DNA of 64,000 nt from Selenomonas timonae (GCF_014250475.1 NZ_CP060204.1:2183001-2247000), one strand, 5' to 3'. Counted from the stretch's first letter, positions 8,940-17,701 are shown. Numbers and translations are program-made. The notes: generated from the sequence alone by a model not told the origin.

Positions 8940-9584
8940 TTATTTGATATTGCGTGCAGGCTTCATGTTAAAGTAAACAGGACACTGCATATCGGATTCC
9001 ATCGGCTGCCCGTTCATATCCTTCGCGGGCTCGAATTTCCACTGCTTCTCGACAATGCGCCGTGCCATCCGATCATAGAGCGCATTTCCGGAGGAGACCT
9101 GGATGCGGGTGCTGATGACCTTGCCGTCCGTACCGATGCGTGCCGAGACGGCAATGCGGCCTTTGAACTGAACGACACCATAGGGCGGCTGCTCCGCATG
9201 CAGAATCTTGCCGGGCTGACCGATCTGCTTCCCCTCGCCGGATCGAAGAACCTTAGGCTCCTCCTTTTCCGGCGTTTCCTCGACTTCCTTCATAATCTCC
9301 GTGATGGCTTCCTCCGGAACCTCCGCCTCGACCACGGCCGGTTCTTCTTCGACCTGCTCGGGTTCAGGCGGGGGCGGAGGGGGCGGAGGAGGCTCCTCCG
9401 CCTGCTCCTCCTCGGGAGGCCCTGGATCATCCGCGAGTTCGACCCACTCCATCGGCTCCTCCTGCGGAGGTGCTTCAAGTGCTTTGAAGACGTGCGGAAT
9501 GAGAATTGTCAGAAAGAGCCACGCAATGATGTGAAAGAAGAACGCGAGGACAAAGGCGAGACGCCAGTGTGTCTGATACTGCAC
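8940..9584 (-). CDS. tonB: TonB-family energy transducer
   Basis: A 214-residue protein with an N-terminal anchor helix (RLAFVLAFFFHIIAWLFLTI). A long acidic and proline-rich spacer contains nine consecutive prolines around residues 75-83. The C-terminal TonB domain starts near residue 135 and includes YDRMARRIVEKQWKFEPA. TonB couples the inner-membrane ExbBD motor to outer-membrane receptors, so this gene supports a diderm envelope. Translation starts at GTG directly after the exbD stop, with GGGAGGGG upstream. The spacer is Pro-Glu rich; the Lys-rich half of enterobacterial TonB spacers is missing. Confidence 0.92.
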   Translation of the reverse strand: MQYQTHWRLAFVLAFFFHIIAWLFLTILIPHVFKALEAPPQEEPMEWVELADDPGPPEEEQAEEPPPPPPPPPEPEQVEEEPAVVEAEVPEEAITEIMKEVEETPEKEEPKVLRSGEGKQIGQPGKILHAEQPPYGVVQFKGRIAVSARIGTDGKVISTRIQVSSGNALYDRMARRIVEKQWKFEPAKDMNGQPMESDMQCPVYFNMKPARNIK

Positions 9585-9995
9585 TCAGACCCCTCCCGTC
9601 TCCGTCGCGATGGACACATGGCGCGTCCCCGCTTCCTTGAGCGCATCAAAGACGGTGACGACGAACTGGTAGTCCGCCTTGCGGTCGCCGCGCACGACAA
9701 AGACCGTATCGGGATCATCTTCGAGCTGCGTCTTGACCCGCGCCGTAAGTTCCCGCGTTGGCTCCTCATCGCGGTCAAAGAGAACCTTGCCGTCCTCCGT
9801 CACCGTAATGGATACGATGTGCGGGCGCGTGTCCTGCTGTGCACTCGCCGCTTGTGGGAGACTGACCTGCACTGTGCTCGCATTCACCATATACATCGTA
9901 CTGAGCATGAAGAAAACGAGCAGAAAGAGCATAATGTCGATCATCGGGATAATCATGACGAGCGGCTCACGCACATCATGAAAATTACGACGCAT
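9585..9995 (-). CDS. exbD: ExbD/TolR-family biopolymer transport protein
   Basis: A 136-residue protein beginning MRRNFHDVREPLV. One transmembrane helix carries the key Asp in IPMIDIMLFLLVFFML, the proton-conducting residue of ExbD. The periplasmic domain follows. The start chosen overlaps the end of exbB by 11 bases and has GGAGGG eight bases upstream; an in-frame start six codons earlier lacks such spacing. It forms the motor with ExbB and TonB. Confidence 0.93.
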   Translation of the reverse strand: MRRNFHDVREPLVMIIPMIDIMLFLLVFFMLSTMYMVNASTVQVSLPQAASAQQDTRPHIVSITVTEDGKVLFDRDEEPTRELTARVKTQLEDDPDTVFVVRGDRKADYQFVVTVFDALKEAGTRHVSIATETGGV

Positions 9996-10611
9996 GAGAA
10001 TGCCCTCCATCATTCGCGGCGAACCCCGCGAGCAGGGTATTCATCGTCTTTTCGAGCAGTGTCAGCATCATGTCCATGCGCTGTGCGAAGTAGGTGTGCA
10101 CAACAAGTGCAAAGATCGCGACAAGAAGTCCCGTCGCCGTTGCAATCAGTGCCTCTCCGATGCCGCCCGTAATTGCCATCGGCTGCCCTGCCTGCAGGTT
10201 GAACACGCTGAAGGACTGGATCATACCCGAGATCGTGCCCAAGAGACCGAGCAGCGGTGCAAGCGTGACAATCGTTGAAAGATAGTTGAGACGTGCACGC
10301 AGAAGCATTGCCGCCTCACCGTAGACCGCCTCAAGCGTCATGGGAACATCCTCCCCTGCCGCACGCGCATCGACCGCACTCTGTATGAGATGGGCAACCA
10401 TGTTGTCCTTGCCCTTCACAGCAGGTGCGACCTCATCCAGCTTCTTCTTGCGAAGCGCGGCGGCAACATCCGCTTCAAGCGCACGTGCCCCCTGCGATGC
10501 ACGACGATAGAGCAAAAAACGGTCGATAGCAATCGCTGCCACCGTGAGCGAGCACAGGAGCAGCAGGTACATTACCGGTCCGCCTTTTTCAAAGAGTTCA
10601 GCACTGGTCAA
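9985..10611 (-). CDS. exbB: ExbB/MotA/TolQ-family proton channel protein
   Basis: About 208 residues with three transmembrane helices. The conserved cores are LAPLLGLLGTISGMIQSF and GGIGEALIATATGLLVAI, both typical of ExbB. The most likely start is TTG at 10611, giving MTSAELFEKGGPVMYL, because AGGAAGG lies eight bases ahead of it; an upstream TTG would add seven residues. It is the first gene of the iron operon and lies downstream of the strong promoter at 10719-10747. Confidence 0.93.
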   Translation of the reverse strand: MTSAELFEKGGPVMYLLLLCSLTVAAIAIDRFLLYRRASQGARALEADVAAALRKKKLDEVAPAVKGKDNMVAHLIQSAVDARAAGEDVPMTLEAVYGEAAMLLRARLNYLSTIVTLAPLLGLLGTISGMIQSFSVFNLQAGQPMAITGGIGEALIATATGLLVAIFALVVHTYFAQRMDMMLTLLEKTMNTLLAGFAANDGGHSHAS

Positions 10612-10681
10612 AAAGAACACCTTCCTTGTCAAACGTATGAAAACGCGTATAATTCTTCTATAAGTTCGTGGTATATCCGTC

Positions 10682-10700
10682 GATAATGATATCCCTTACG
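10682..10700. promoter_or_regulatory. Fur-box-like operator of the iron operon
   Basis: The first ten bases, GATAATGATA, match the start of the 19-bp Fur consensus exactly; the second half is degenerate. It lies just downstream of the -10 hexamer, where a bound repressor would block transcription. Iron-uptake genes downstream and a fur gene in the same window support the reading. Confidence 0.55.
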
Positions 10701-10718
10701 AAATTTGAATCGATACTA

Positions 10719-10747
10719 AGTATAGCTCTGTAGAGACCGATTGTCAA
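10719..10747 (-). promoter_or_regulatory. Promoter of the exbB-to-FMN-lipoprotein iron operon
   Basis: The minus strand has TTGACA (10742-10747), a 17-base spacer and TATACT (10719-10724). An A6 tract just upstream may act as an UP element. Immediately beyond that, 10758-10776 is an inverted repeat TTAATGA-N5-TCATTAA, a second possible operator. Confidence 0.8.
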
Positions 10748-10782
10748 TACACCTTTTTTAATGAAGTCATCATTAACGAACT

Positions 10783-11979
10783 TCATTCATGTATTTCTTT
10801 GTAAGTTTTTCTCAACTCTTGAAAGTGCGGCAGTGCACGCTCGATCATCTCCGTACGCACGCAGTACGCCGCACGGAAATATCCTGGACAGCCGAAGTCC
10901 GCGCCCGGCACAAGGAGCAGATCGAACTCACGTGCGCGTGCACAGAACGCCACATCGTCCTCTTCGAGTGCCTTTGGAAAGAGATAGAACGCCCCCTGCG
11001 GGCGCATACATTCAAACCCAGCTGCCGTCAGCCCTTCGTAGAGCAGCTTTGCATTATGTGCGTATGTACTCAGATCAGCAGCCTTTCCCGCACAGCGTGC
11101 AATGACAAGCTGCCAGAGCGAAGGCGCATTGACATGTGTAAGGACACGCGCTGCACCTGCCATTGCACCGTAGACGCGTGCAAAATCCGCAGCGGTATCC
11201 GGGACGACGATATAGCCGATGCGCTCGCCCGGCAGGGAAAAGGACTTGCTGTAGGAGTAGCAGACAATCGTGTTGTCATAGTAGAGAGGAATGCACGGAA
11301 CGCTCAGGCCATCGTAGACAATCTCACGATAGGGCTCGTCCGCGATGATAAAAATCGGGTGTCCATACGTCTGCTCCTTTGTACGCAGGAGTTCCGCAAG
11401 CCGCCGAATGGTCTCCTCGCTGTAGACTGCACCGCTCGGATTATTCGGCGAATTTATGATAACGGCTTTCGTGTGCGGCGTGATTGCCGTCTCAAGTGCG
11501 GCAAAGTCAATCTGAAAATTGTCAGTCTTTGCGGGCACGATGACAAGCCGCCCTCCACACGCCTCGACAAAGACACGATACTCGGGGAAGAACGGCGCAA
11601 TCGTGACAAATTCATCTCCCGTTTCCGTCAATGCCTTGAATGCGATTGTCACGGATGCCGCCGCCCCCGCCGTAAGAAAAAGATTTTTCCCTGTGACTTC
11701 CAAACCAAATCTTTTTTTGATGTCGGCCGCAAGGATCTCGCGTACCTGCGGTTTTCCGGGCGCAATCGTGTAGCCGTGCACCTCCGTCGGGTCACTGTGC
11801 GTCAGGATGTCCACCGCCGCGTCCCGAATGAAGTCTGGGGTCGGCACACTCGGATTGCCGAGGCTGAAGTCAAAGACATTCTCCGCGCCGACCTCCGACG
11901 CACGCTTCTGCCCATATTCAAAGATCGTGCGAATCGTGGATTTCTTCGTTCCGAGTTCGTACATCTCTTGCGAAACCAT
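10783..11979 (-). CDS. Pyridoxal-phosphate aminotransferase, class I/II (aspartate aminotransferase-like)
   Basis: 398 residues starting MVSQEMYELG, with GGGAG nine bases upstream; the frame is open further but lacks a ribosome site there. Fold-type I landmarks are present: NSPNNPSGAVY (substrate carboxylate and PLP-ring contacts), IADEPYREIVYD (PLP Asp/Tyr) and YSYSKSFSLPGERIGY, whose Lys would form the Schiff base and Arg bind PLP phosphate. Annotation of relatives ranges from aspartate to aromatic aminotransferase, so the substrate is uncertain. It lies downstream of the terminator that ends the birA-coaX-dusB-aminopeptidase operon and no clear own promoter is visible, so read-through is possible. 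Confidence 0.88.
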   Translation of the reverse strand: MVSQEMYELGTKKSTIRTIFEYGQKRASEVGAENVFDFSLGNPSVPTPDFIRDAAVDILTHSDPTEVHGYTIAPGKPQVREILAADIKKRFGLEVTGKNLFLTAGAAASVTIAFKALTETGDEFVTIAPFFPEYRVFVEACGGRLVIVPAKTDNFQIDFAALETAITPHTKAVIINSPNNPSGAVYSEETIRRLAELLRTKEQTYGHPIFIIADEPYREIVYDGLSVPCIPLYYDNTIVCYSYSKSFSLPGERIGYIVVPDTAADFARVYGAMAGAARVLTHVNAPSLWQLVIARCAGKAADLSTYAHNAKLLYEGLTAAGFECMRPQGAFYLFPKALEEDDVAFCARAREFDLLLVPGADFGCPGYFRAAYCVRTEMIERALPHFQELRKTYKEIHE

Positions 11980-12005
11980 ACCTGTACTCCCTTTCCTAAA
12001 AGAAA

Positions 12006-12038
12006 TTATGTCCCTGCCGCCATCTGACGGCAGGGACA
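12006..12038 (-). terminator. Strong terminator after the M18 aminopeptidase gene
   Basis: A perfect 11-bp stem (TGTCCCTGCCG with CGGCAGGGACA, 8-base loop) at 12009-12038. On the minus strand it is followed by TAATTTCTTTT. It lies 18 bases beyond the aminopeptidase stop codon. Confidence 0.85.
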
Positions 12039-12056
12039 TGCAGTATTTACAAGCCC

Positions 12057-13445
12057 TCACGCATTCCGCAGAAATACGTCGTAGCCCTTCTTCATCTCGT
12101 AGATGTCAACCTTGCTCGTGACCTCCCATGGCGCGTGCATACTCATGACAGCGACGCCGTTGTCGATCACATCCATGCCGTAGCGCGCCATTATGTAGGC
12201 AATCGTACCGCCGCCACCGAGGTCGACGCGCCCAAGTTCCGCAAGCTGATAGCTGACGCCATTTTCGTCCATCATGCGGCGCAGCTCGCCGAGGTACTCT
12301 GCACTCGCATCGCTCGATCCGGACTTGCCGCGTGCACCCGTGAATTTGTTGAACACCATGCCGCGCCCGAGATATGCGACATTTTTCTTCTCGAACGCAT
12401 CCGCATAGAGCCCGTCGTACGCGCTCGACACATCCGAGGAGAGCATCTTTGAGCGTGCAAGGGTGCGGCGCAGGGCGATCTCCGTATACTGCCCGCAGGC
12501 AGAGAGCACCTCTGCGACCATGTTCTCAAAGAAGCGTGACTGCATCCCCGTCGCGCCGACGCTTCCGATCTCCTCCTTATCCACGAGAAGGCAGCACGCC
12601 GTACGCTTTACCGCTTCCGTCTCGAGCATAGAGCAAAGTGCAGTATAGGAGCAGACGCGGTCATCCTGCCCGTAGCCGAGCACCATGCTGCGGTCAAAGC
12701 CGAGCTCGCGTGCACGTCCCGCCGGAACGAGCGTCAGCTCCGCCGAGTTGAAGTCCTCCTCGGCAATGTCATAATGCTCTTTGAGGAGCGCGAGAATCCC
12801 GTCCTTGACGGATTCCTTGTCGTCTTTTTTCAGCGGATAACCGCCGATGAGCACATCCAGCTTCTCGCCCTCGATGACCTTTGATGCCTTTTTCTCAAGC
12901 TGTTCCTGCGAGAGATGTACGAGGAGGTCCGTCACGCAGAAGACGGGGTCGTCCGCCTTCTCCCCGATGGTGATCTCGACAACCGTGCCGTCTTTCTTCA
13001 CGACGACACCGTGGAGTGCAAGCGGGATCGTCACCCACTGATACTTCTTGATACCGCCGTAGTAGTGCGTGTCAAAATACGCCAGACCATTGTCCTCATA
13101 CAGAGGGTTCTGCTTCACATCGAGGCGGCAGGTGTCGATGTGCGCGCCGAGGATGTTCATGCCGTGCTCCATCGGCTCTGCCCCGATATGGAAGAGTACG
13201 ATCGCCTTCTTCATGTTGACCGCGTAGACCTTGTCCCCCGCCGCAAGTGTCTCCCCATTCGCGATGACATCCGCAAGGTCACGGTAGCCTGCTGCGCGTG
13301 CGCGGCGCACTGCCTTCGTCACGCTCTCGCGCTCCGTCTTGCAGTCCGAGAGGAAGTCAATGTAGCCGTGTGCAAGTACATCGACTGCGGCACGTTCCTC
13401 CATTGTGTATTTCAACCAGACCGAGGTCTTCTTATCGTCACTCAT
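12057..13445 (-). CDS. M18-family aminopeptidase
   Basis: 462 residues starting MSDDKKTSVW, with AAAGGA about eight bases upstream. M18 metal-site motifs are visible: NILGAHIDTCRLD (first zinc His and bridging Asp), LLVDKEEIGSVGATG (catalytic Glu pair) and a C-terminal VAVMSMHAPWE containing the last His ligand. Members remove N-terminal residues from peptides in the cytosol and form large tetrahedral assemblies. It is the last gene of the operon with birA, coaX and dusB, 11 bases after dusB. Confidence 0.9.
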   Translation of the reverse strand: MSDDKKTSVWLKYTMEERAAVDVLAHGYIDFLSDCKTERESVTKAVRRARAAGYRDLADVIANGETLAAGDKVYAVNMKKAIVLFHIGAEPMEHGMNILGAHIDTCRLDVKQNPLYEDNGLAYFDTHYYGGIKKYQWVTIPLALHGVVVKKDGTVVEITIGEKADDPVFCVTDLLVHLSQEQLEKKASKVIEGEKLDVLIGGYPLKKDDKESVKDGILALLKEHYDIAEEDFNSAELTLVPAGRARELGFDRSMVLGYGQDDRVCSYTALCSMLETEAVKRTACCLLVDKEEIGSVGATGMQSRFFENMVAEVLSACGQYTEIALRRTLARSKMLSSDVSSAYDGLYADAFEKKNVAYLGRGMVFNKFTGARGKSGSSDASAEYLGELRRMMDENGVSYQLAELGRVDLGGGGTIAYIMARYGMDVIDNGVAVMSMHAPWEVTSKVDIYEMKKGYDVFLRNA

Positions 13446-13456
13446 ATGTATTCCTT

Positions 13457-14428
13457 TCATATATCCCACGCCTCGTGCAAAATCTGCACGAATTCATCTT
13501 TTGATGCCGCGCGATTGAATCGCTCGCGCAGCTCTGCACTGCCTTTCAGACCGCGCGTGTACCATGCCGCATGCTTTCGCATCTCGCGGATGCCAACATA
13601 TTCGCCTTTATAGCCGACGAGGAGATCGAGATGCCGCAGGATGACCTGTGCACGCTCCGCGAGAGTCGGCGGGGGCAGTTCCTTCCTCGTGTGCAGCCAG
13701 TGAATGAGCTGCGGGAAAATCCACGGATTCCCCTGCGCGCCGCGTCCGATCATCACCGCATCTGCACCTGTGATGTCGAGTGCATGCGCAAGATCGGCAG
13801 GACGGCGGATGTCACCGCTCACAATCACGGGAATATTGACGGCACGCTTCACCTCGGCGATCGCCGCATAGTCCGCATTGCCGCTGTAGAACTGCTCACG
13901 CGTACGCCCGTGCACGGCAACGGCATCGACACCGACCGCCTCTGCCATCCGTGCAATTTCCACAGCGTTGCGCGAGGTATCATCCCAGCCAAGCCGCATT
14001 TTTACCGTGAACGGCAGCTTCGTTGCGCGGCGAATCGCGGTTAATATCTCCTCCGCCTTTTTCGGCTCGCGCATGAGCGCCGAGCCCTCGCCATTCTTCA
14101 CAACCTTTGGCGCGGGACATCCCATGTTGAAGTCCAGAATGTCCGCCGTCCCGATCTCCTCGATGTAGGCGGCAGCCTCCGCCGCCATCGCCGCAGATTT
14201 GGCAAAAATCTGCATCGCAATCGGACGCTCGCCCTCCTCCGTACGGAGCATCTTCATCGTGTGTTCGTTGCGGTAGTGGATGCCCTGACTGCTCACCATC
14301 TCTGCAAACGCGAGCGGGCAGCCCATATCGTGTACGATCACGCGGTATGCCGTGTCCGTCACCCCTGCCATCGGTGCGAGAAAGACGGGATCATCGAACG
14401 TGAACGCTCCTATTTTCATCGGATTCAC
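13457..14428 (-). CDS. dusB: tRNA-dihydrouridine synthase
   Basis: 323 residues of the Dus family. FLAPMAGVTDTAYR opens the FMN-binding TIM barrel and FNMGCPAPKVVKNGEGSA contains the catalytic Cys of the NxGCP motif. VHGRTREQFYSG and GADAVMIGRGAQGNPW bind FMN phosphate and tRNA. The length and the C-terminal helical domain fit DusB. Translation begins at GTG 14428, overlapping the coaX stop (GTGA), or at ATG 14419. The enzyme reduces uridines in the tRNA D-loop using NADPH. Confidence 0.93.
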   Translation of the reverse strand: MNPMKIGAFTFDDPVFLAPMAGVTDTAYRVIVHDMGCPLAFAEMVSSQGIHYRNEHTMKMLRTEEGERPIAMQIFAKSAAMAAEAAAYIEEIGTADILDFNMGCPAPKVVKNGEGSALMREPKKAEEILTAIRRATKLPFTVKMRLGWDDTSRNAVEIARMAEAVGVDAVAVHGRTREQFYSGNADYAAIAEVKRAVNIPVIVSGDIRRPADLAHALDITGADAVMIGRGAQGNPWIFPQLIHWLHTRKELPPPTLAERAQVILRHLDLLVGYKGEYVGIREMRKHAAWYTRGLKGSAELRERFNRAASKDEFVQILHEAWDI

Positions 14429-15192
14429 GGCTGATTTCGCTCATAGAGAACACGCAGCCCCGTGAGCGTCAGGAAGTGATCGACCTTGTCGATCGTCTGC
14501 GATTCCTTTGCTACCATGCGTGCAAAGCCGCCCGTCGCGACCACCTTCATCTCCATCGCAAGCTCCGCCTTGATGCGTCGGACGATCTCGTCGATCTGCC
14601 CGACGTAGCCGTAGATGATGCCCGCCTGCATGCCTTGGATCGTACTGCGGCAGACCACTGTTTTCGGCGGCACGAGTTCGATGCGCGGCAGCTGCGCCGC
14701 ACGCTGAAAGAGAGCCTCTGCGCTCGAGCCAAGCCCCGGCGCGATCACACCGCCAAGGAAGTCCCCATTTTCCGCCACAATGTCGAATGTCGTCGCCGTC
14801 CCGATGTCGATGACAATGAGCGGCCCGCCGAACTGCTCGTGTGCGCCGATGACATTTACAATGCGGTCAGCACCGATGGCGCGCGGATTTTCGTAGTTCA
14901 GACGTATACCGGTTCGTATGCCTGGCCCAACGATCAGCGGGCGGATGCGGAAGTAGCGCTCACACATCTTTCGCAGGGGAACGACAAGCGGCGGTACAAC
15001 CGAGGAGATAATGATTGCCTTGATATCGGACATCTCAATGCCCTGATAACGAAACAATTCATTGAACAGAATACCGTATTCGTCGCCCGTCTTCTGCCGA
15101 TCCGTCGAGATGCGCCAGTGCCGCAGAAGCCGCTTCCCTTCGTACGCGCCCATGACGATGTTGCTGTTGCCGATGTCCAGTACTAGCAGCAA
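14425..15192 (-). CDS. coaX: Type III pantothenate kinase
   Basis: 255 residues with the ASKHA fold. LVLDIGNSNIVMG is the phosphate-1 loop, GPGIRTGIRLNYENPRAIGADR is the family-specific pantothenate region, and VIDIGTATTFD is the second Asp motif. Type III enzymes phosphorylate pantothenate for coenzyme A synthesis and resist feedback by CoA. The start codon is TTG with GGAGG upstream. It follows birA by 40 bases, a common pairing in Firmicutes. Confidence 0.95.
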   Translation of the reverse strand: MLLVLDIGNSNIVMGAYEGKRLLRHWRISTDRQKTGDEYGILFNELFRYQGIEMSDIKAIIISSVVPPLVVPLRKMCERYFRIRPLIVGPGIRTGIRLNYENPRAIGADRIVNVIGAHEQFGGPLIVIDIGTATTFDIVAENGDFLGGVIAPGLGSSAEALFQRAAQLPRIELVPPKTVVCRSTIQGMQAGIIYGYVGQIDEIVRRIKAELAMEMKVVATGGFARMVAKESQTIDKVDHFLTLTGLRVLYERNQP

Positions 15193-15232
15193 GTTCTTTC
15201 CTCCGTACTATCAATTTTCTTTCGGAAATAAA

Positions 15233-16204
15233 TTATCTTCGCGGGCGAATCGACACATCGCCCGCAAGCACGCGCCGCCGCCCCTCTGCCGTGTCGACAA
15301 GGAGCGCGCCCTCCGCATCAATGTCCGCCGCAACGCCCTCGAACTCCTCGCCCGCAGGGCCGATCACGCGCACCTCCTGCCCGAGTGTCACGGCATACTC
15401 CCGCCACGCCGCCAGCACAGGAGCAAAGCCCTCGCGCTGCACGCTCGCATAGAGATCATCGAGAGCGCGCAGCAGTTCCTGTAGGAACGCCACGCGCGGC
15501 AGCGGTGCGCCCTTCATCTGCATCAGCGACGTTGCTATCGCGCGCAGCTCTGCGGGGAAATCCTCGGGTGCAATGTTCACATTGATGCCGATGCCGATCA
15601 CGACATAGTTCACGCGATCCATCTCCGCACTCATCTCTGTGAGGATGCCGACCAGCTTGCGCCCGTCGTGCAGGATGTCATTCGGCCACTTGATCTCGGC
15701 ACGCAGCCCGAACGCCTCCATCGCACGCGCGACGGCGACAGCCGCCATCAGCGTACACTTCGGCGCATCCTGCGGCAGGAATGTCGGACGCAGGAGAATG
15801 CTCACCCAGATGCCCTTGCCGGGCGGCGAGAAAAACGCGCGCTCCATGCGCCCACGCCCTGTCCCCTGACTGTCGGCAACGACCACCGTGCCGTCCTCCG
15901 CACCCTCGCGTGCAAGGTTTTTCAGCACGAGATTCGTTGAGTCCACCGCATCGTAACAGATGACCTTCCGACCGACGAGCGCCGTCTTCAGATCCTGCGA
16001 AATCTCCGTCTCGATCAGGCGGTCAGGGGCGGAGCGCAGGACGTAGCCGCTGCGCGGCGCGCTCGATATATCATAGCCCGCATCGCGCAGAGCTGCGATC
16101 TTCTTCCATACGGCTGCGCGCGTCACACCGAGCCGCTCCGCCATCTTCTCGCCTGAGATATAGCCGCCCGCCGCCCGCAGGAGTTCCAGCACATCCCTGC
16201 TCAT
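15233..16204 (-). CDS. birA: Biotin operon repressor / biotin-protein ligase
   Basis: 323 residues starting at the second of two adjacent ATGs, with GGAGGG five bases upstream. An N-terminal winged helix (residues 1-65, EKMAERLGVTRAAVWKKI) precedes the ligase domain. The domain carries GRGRMERAF (biotinoyl-AMP loop), IKWPNDILHDGRKLVGIL and a C-terminal SH3-like domain. The helix-turn-helix marks a bifunctional BirA that both biotinylates carboxyl carrier protein and represses biotin genes. No biotin synthesis genes are in this window. It is the first gene of the birA-coaX-dusB-aminopeptidase operon. Confidence 0.95.
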   Translation of the reverse strand: MSRDVLELLRAAGGYISGEKMAERLGVTRAAVWKKIAALRDAGYDISSAPRSGYVLRSAPDRLIETEISQDLKTALVGRKVICYDAVDSTNLVLKNLAREGAEDGTVVVADSQGTGRGRMERAFFSPPGKGIWVSILLRPTFLPQDAPKCTLMAAVAVARAMEAFGLRAEIKWPNDILHDGRKLVGILTEMSAEMDRVNYVVIGIGINVNIAPEDFPAELRAIATSLMQMKGAPLPRVAFLQELLRALDDLYASVQREGFAPVLAAWREYAVTLGQEVRVIGPAGEEFEGVAADIDAEGALLVDTAEGRRRVLAGDVSIRPRR

Positions 16205-16243
16205 CATATCCCTCCACAAAATCATAGAGCCGTCATCCGCCCT

Positions 16244-16272
16244 ATTATAGCGCAGATAACGACTCCATGCCA
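16244..16272 (-). promoter_or_regulatory. Promoter of the birA operon
   Basis: TATAAT (16244-16249) with TGGCAT 17 bases upstream on the minus strand. The -10 is consensus and the -35 poor. The operon starts about 40 bases downstream. Confidence 0.5.
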
Positions 16273-16301
16273 CAAAAAAATCTAAAATGGACTTCCACAT
16301 C

Positions 16302-17672
16302 CTACGCGCGCCGTGCGCGCACATACCATTGATATGCATCCAGATCCTCGGGATTCACGTCAATCATATGAAGAGAAAGAATCTCTTCTCGAAACGCCTC
16401 CCACGAATCACCAAGTGTCACCGATCTTGGTCGTATGTCATCGATGACAAGATCGGCTTCCTCAAACATCTTGACAATCTCAGATTTTGTAAAGAAACGC
16501 AAATGCGTACGGTCAAGCAGCCCCATGTCCTCATACGTCCAAGAACCGCTCAGCATATTATAGAGATTGGTGATATGAGCCACGTTCGGGATACTCGCGA
16601 TGATCGAACCGCCCGGCACGAGCAGTTCGCGCATATTGCGAACCGCCGTCCACGGATCTAACAGATGCTCAATCACATCCCCCATGATGATGTAATCAAA
16701 ACGCTCCGGAATCTCTGCAGGGTCAAGATTCTCTACATTCATAGAGAGAATCTTCGCAAATGGTGCTGCGATTGCAGCGGCTCTCTCATTGAGTTCGACG
16801 CCATACAGCAATGCCGTTGGGTTTCGTGCTCCAATCTCCCTTAGCGTCGCCCCGCAGGCACAACCGATTTCGAGAACTCGCACCCCCTCACGTGTCAGAT
16901 CTGCCATCGGCAGAATATCCAGACGTACGTAAAAGGAATAATCGAGAGAAAGCCCCTGTTTCGAATAAAAAAGTGAGCGCTCACGCTGACGCAGCAGGTC
17001 GTACTCCTCCATCTCCTGGGCATGGATACTATCATTATGGTGCACATATATGCTTGGTATCGCAGCGATGCCGTCCCCCGCACGCGTCATTCGTATGGTA
17101 TAATCATATGACGCAAGGGCAGGCACCGAATATTCCTCATCAAGAAGTCCTGCTCTCTCAAGTACATCGCGGCGCACCATGAGTGCAAACAGCTCCGCGA
17201 TGATCATAGGAAATCTCTTGTTTCCGGCTCGCGCTCGAACATCCTCTGCGACCGCTTCAAAAGCATCCAAGGAGTGATAGTCTGTTTCTGGAAGGTATTG
17301 TTCCCACTCATACGTACGTGGAGCAACGGCACACACCGCCCCCGTCCTGGGATCACTAATCAGTACATCCAACATATCCTCTGCAGTGTGCTGTGCGAGC
17401 AAGACATCTGCATGAAGAAATAGAACAACTTCTCCAACAGACGCGCGGATTCCCATATTTACGGCATGCGAAAAACCATGATGCTCCTCACTGCGAAGGA
17501 CACGAACGTCATCCCCTGCCACAGAAACTGCAACACGCTCATTGTCCGATGAGCCGTCGTCAACAATGATTACCTCATATGGCAAGCGCACACTTCTCCG
17601 TATTGTCAAAAGGCACTGATTAAGCTGCCTATTCATGTTGTAAACAGGGATAATAATGCTTAGCTTTGCCAC
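16302..17672 (-). CDS. GT2 glycosyltransferase fused to a SAM-dependent methyltransferase
   Basis: 456 residues in two domains. Residues 1-220 form a GT-A glycosyltransferase family 2 domain: IIIPVYNMNR, VDDGSSD at 37-43 and HAD at 87-89 in the DXD position. Residues 245-410 form a class I methyltransferase: VLEIGCACG at 266-274 and a later IMGDVIEHLLDPW, the Methyltransf_11/23 pattern. A single protein could therefore add and methylate a sugar. It is the last gene of the glycan operon, starts at GTG, and looks more AT-rich than its housekeeping neighbours, consistent with acquisition by transfer. Confidence 0.88.
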   Translation of the reverse strand: MAKLSIIIPVYNMNRQLNQCLLTIRRSVRLPYEVIIVDDGSSDNERVAVSVAGDDVRVLRSEEHHGFSHAVNMGIRASVGEVVLFLHADVLLAQHTAEDMLDVLISDPRTGAVCAVAPRTYEWEQYLPETDYHSLDAFEAVAEDVRARAGNKRFPMIIAELFALMVRRDVLERAGLLDEEYSVPALASYDYTIRMTRAGDGIAAIPSIYVHHNDSIHAQEMEEYDLLRQRERSLFYSKQGLSLDYSFYVRLDILPMADLTREGVRVLEIGCACGATLREIGARNPTALLYGVELNERAAAIAAPFAKILSMNVENLDPAEIPERFDYIIMGDVIEHLLDPWTAVRNMRELLVPGGSIIASIPNVAHITNLYNMLSGSWTYEDMGLLDRTHLRFFTKSEIVKMFEEADLVIDDIRPRSVTLGDSWEAFREEILSLHMIDVNPEDLDAYQWYVRARRA

Positions 17673-17701
17673 GTCAAAAACCTCTTATTTTCCATAGAAA
17701 A

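Noticed and set aside
16302-16325. A GCGCGC-ACG-GCGCGC hairpin at the end of the glycan operon as a terminator.
   Set aside because: It lies within the last codons and the T tract is more than 20 bases away. It is probably a by-product of the Ala-Arg-Arg-Ala coding sequence.
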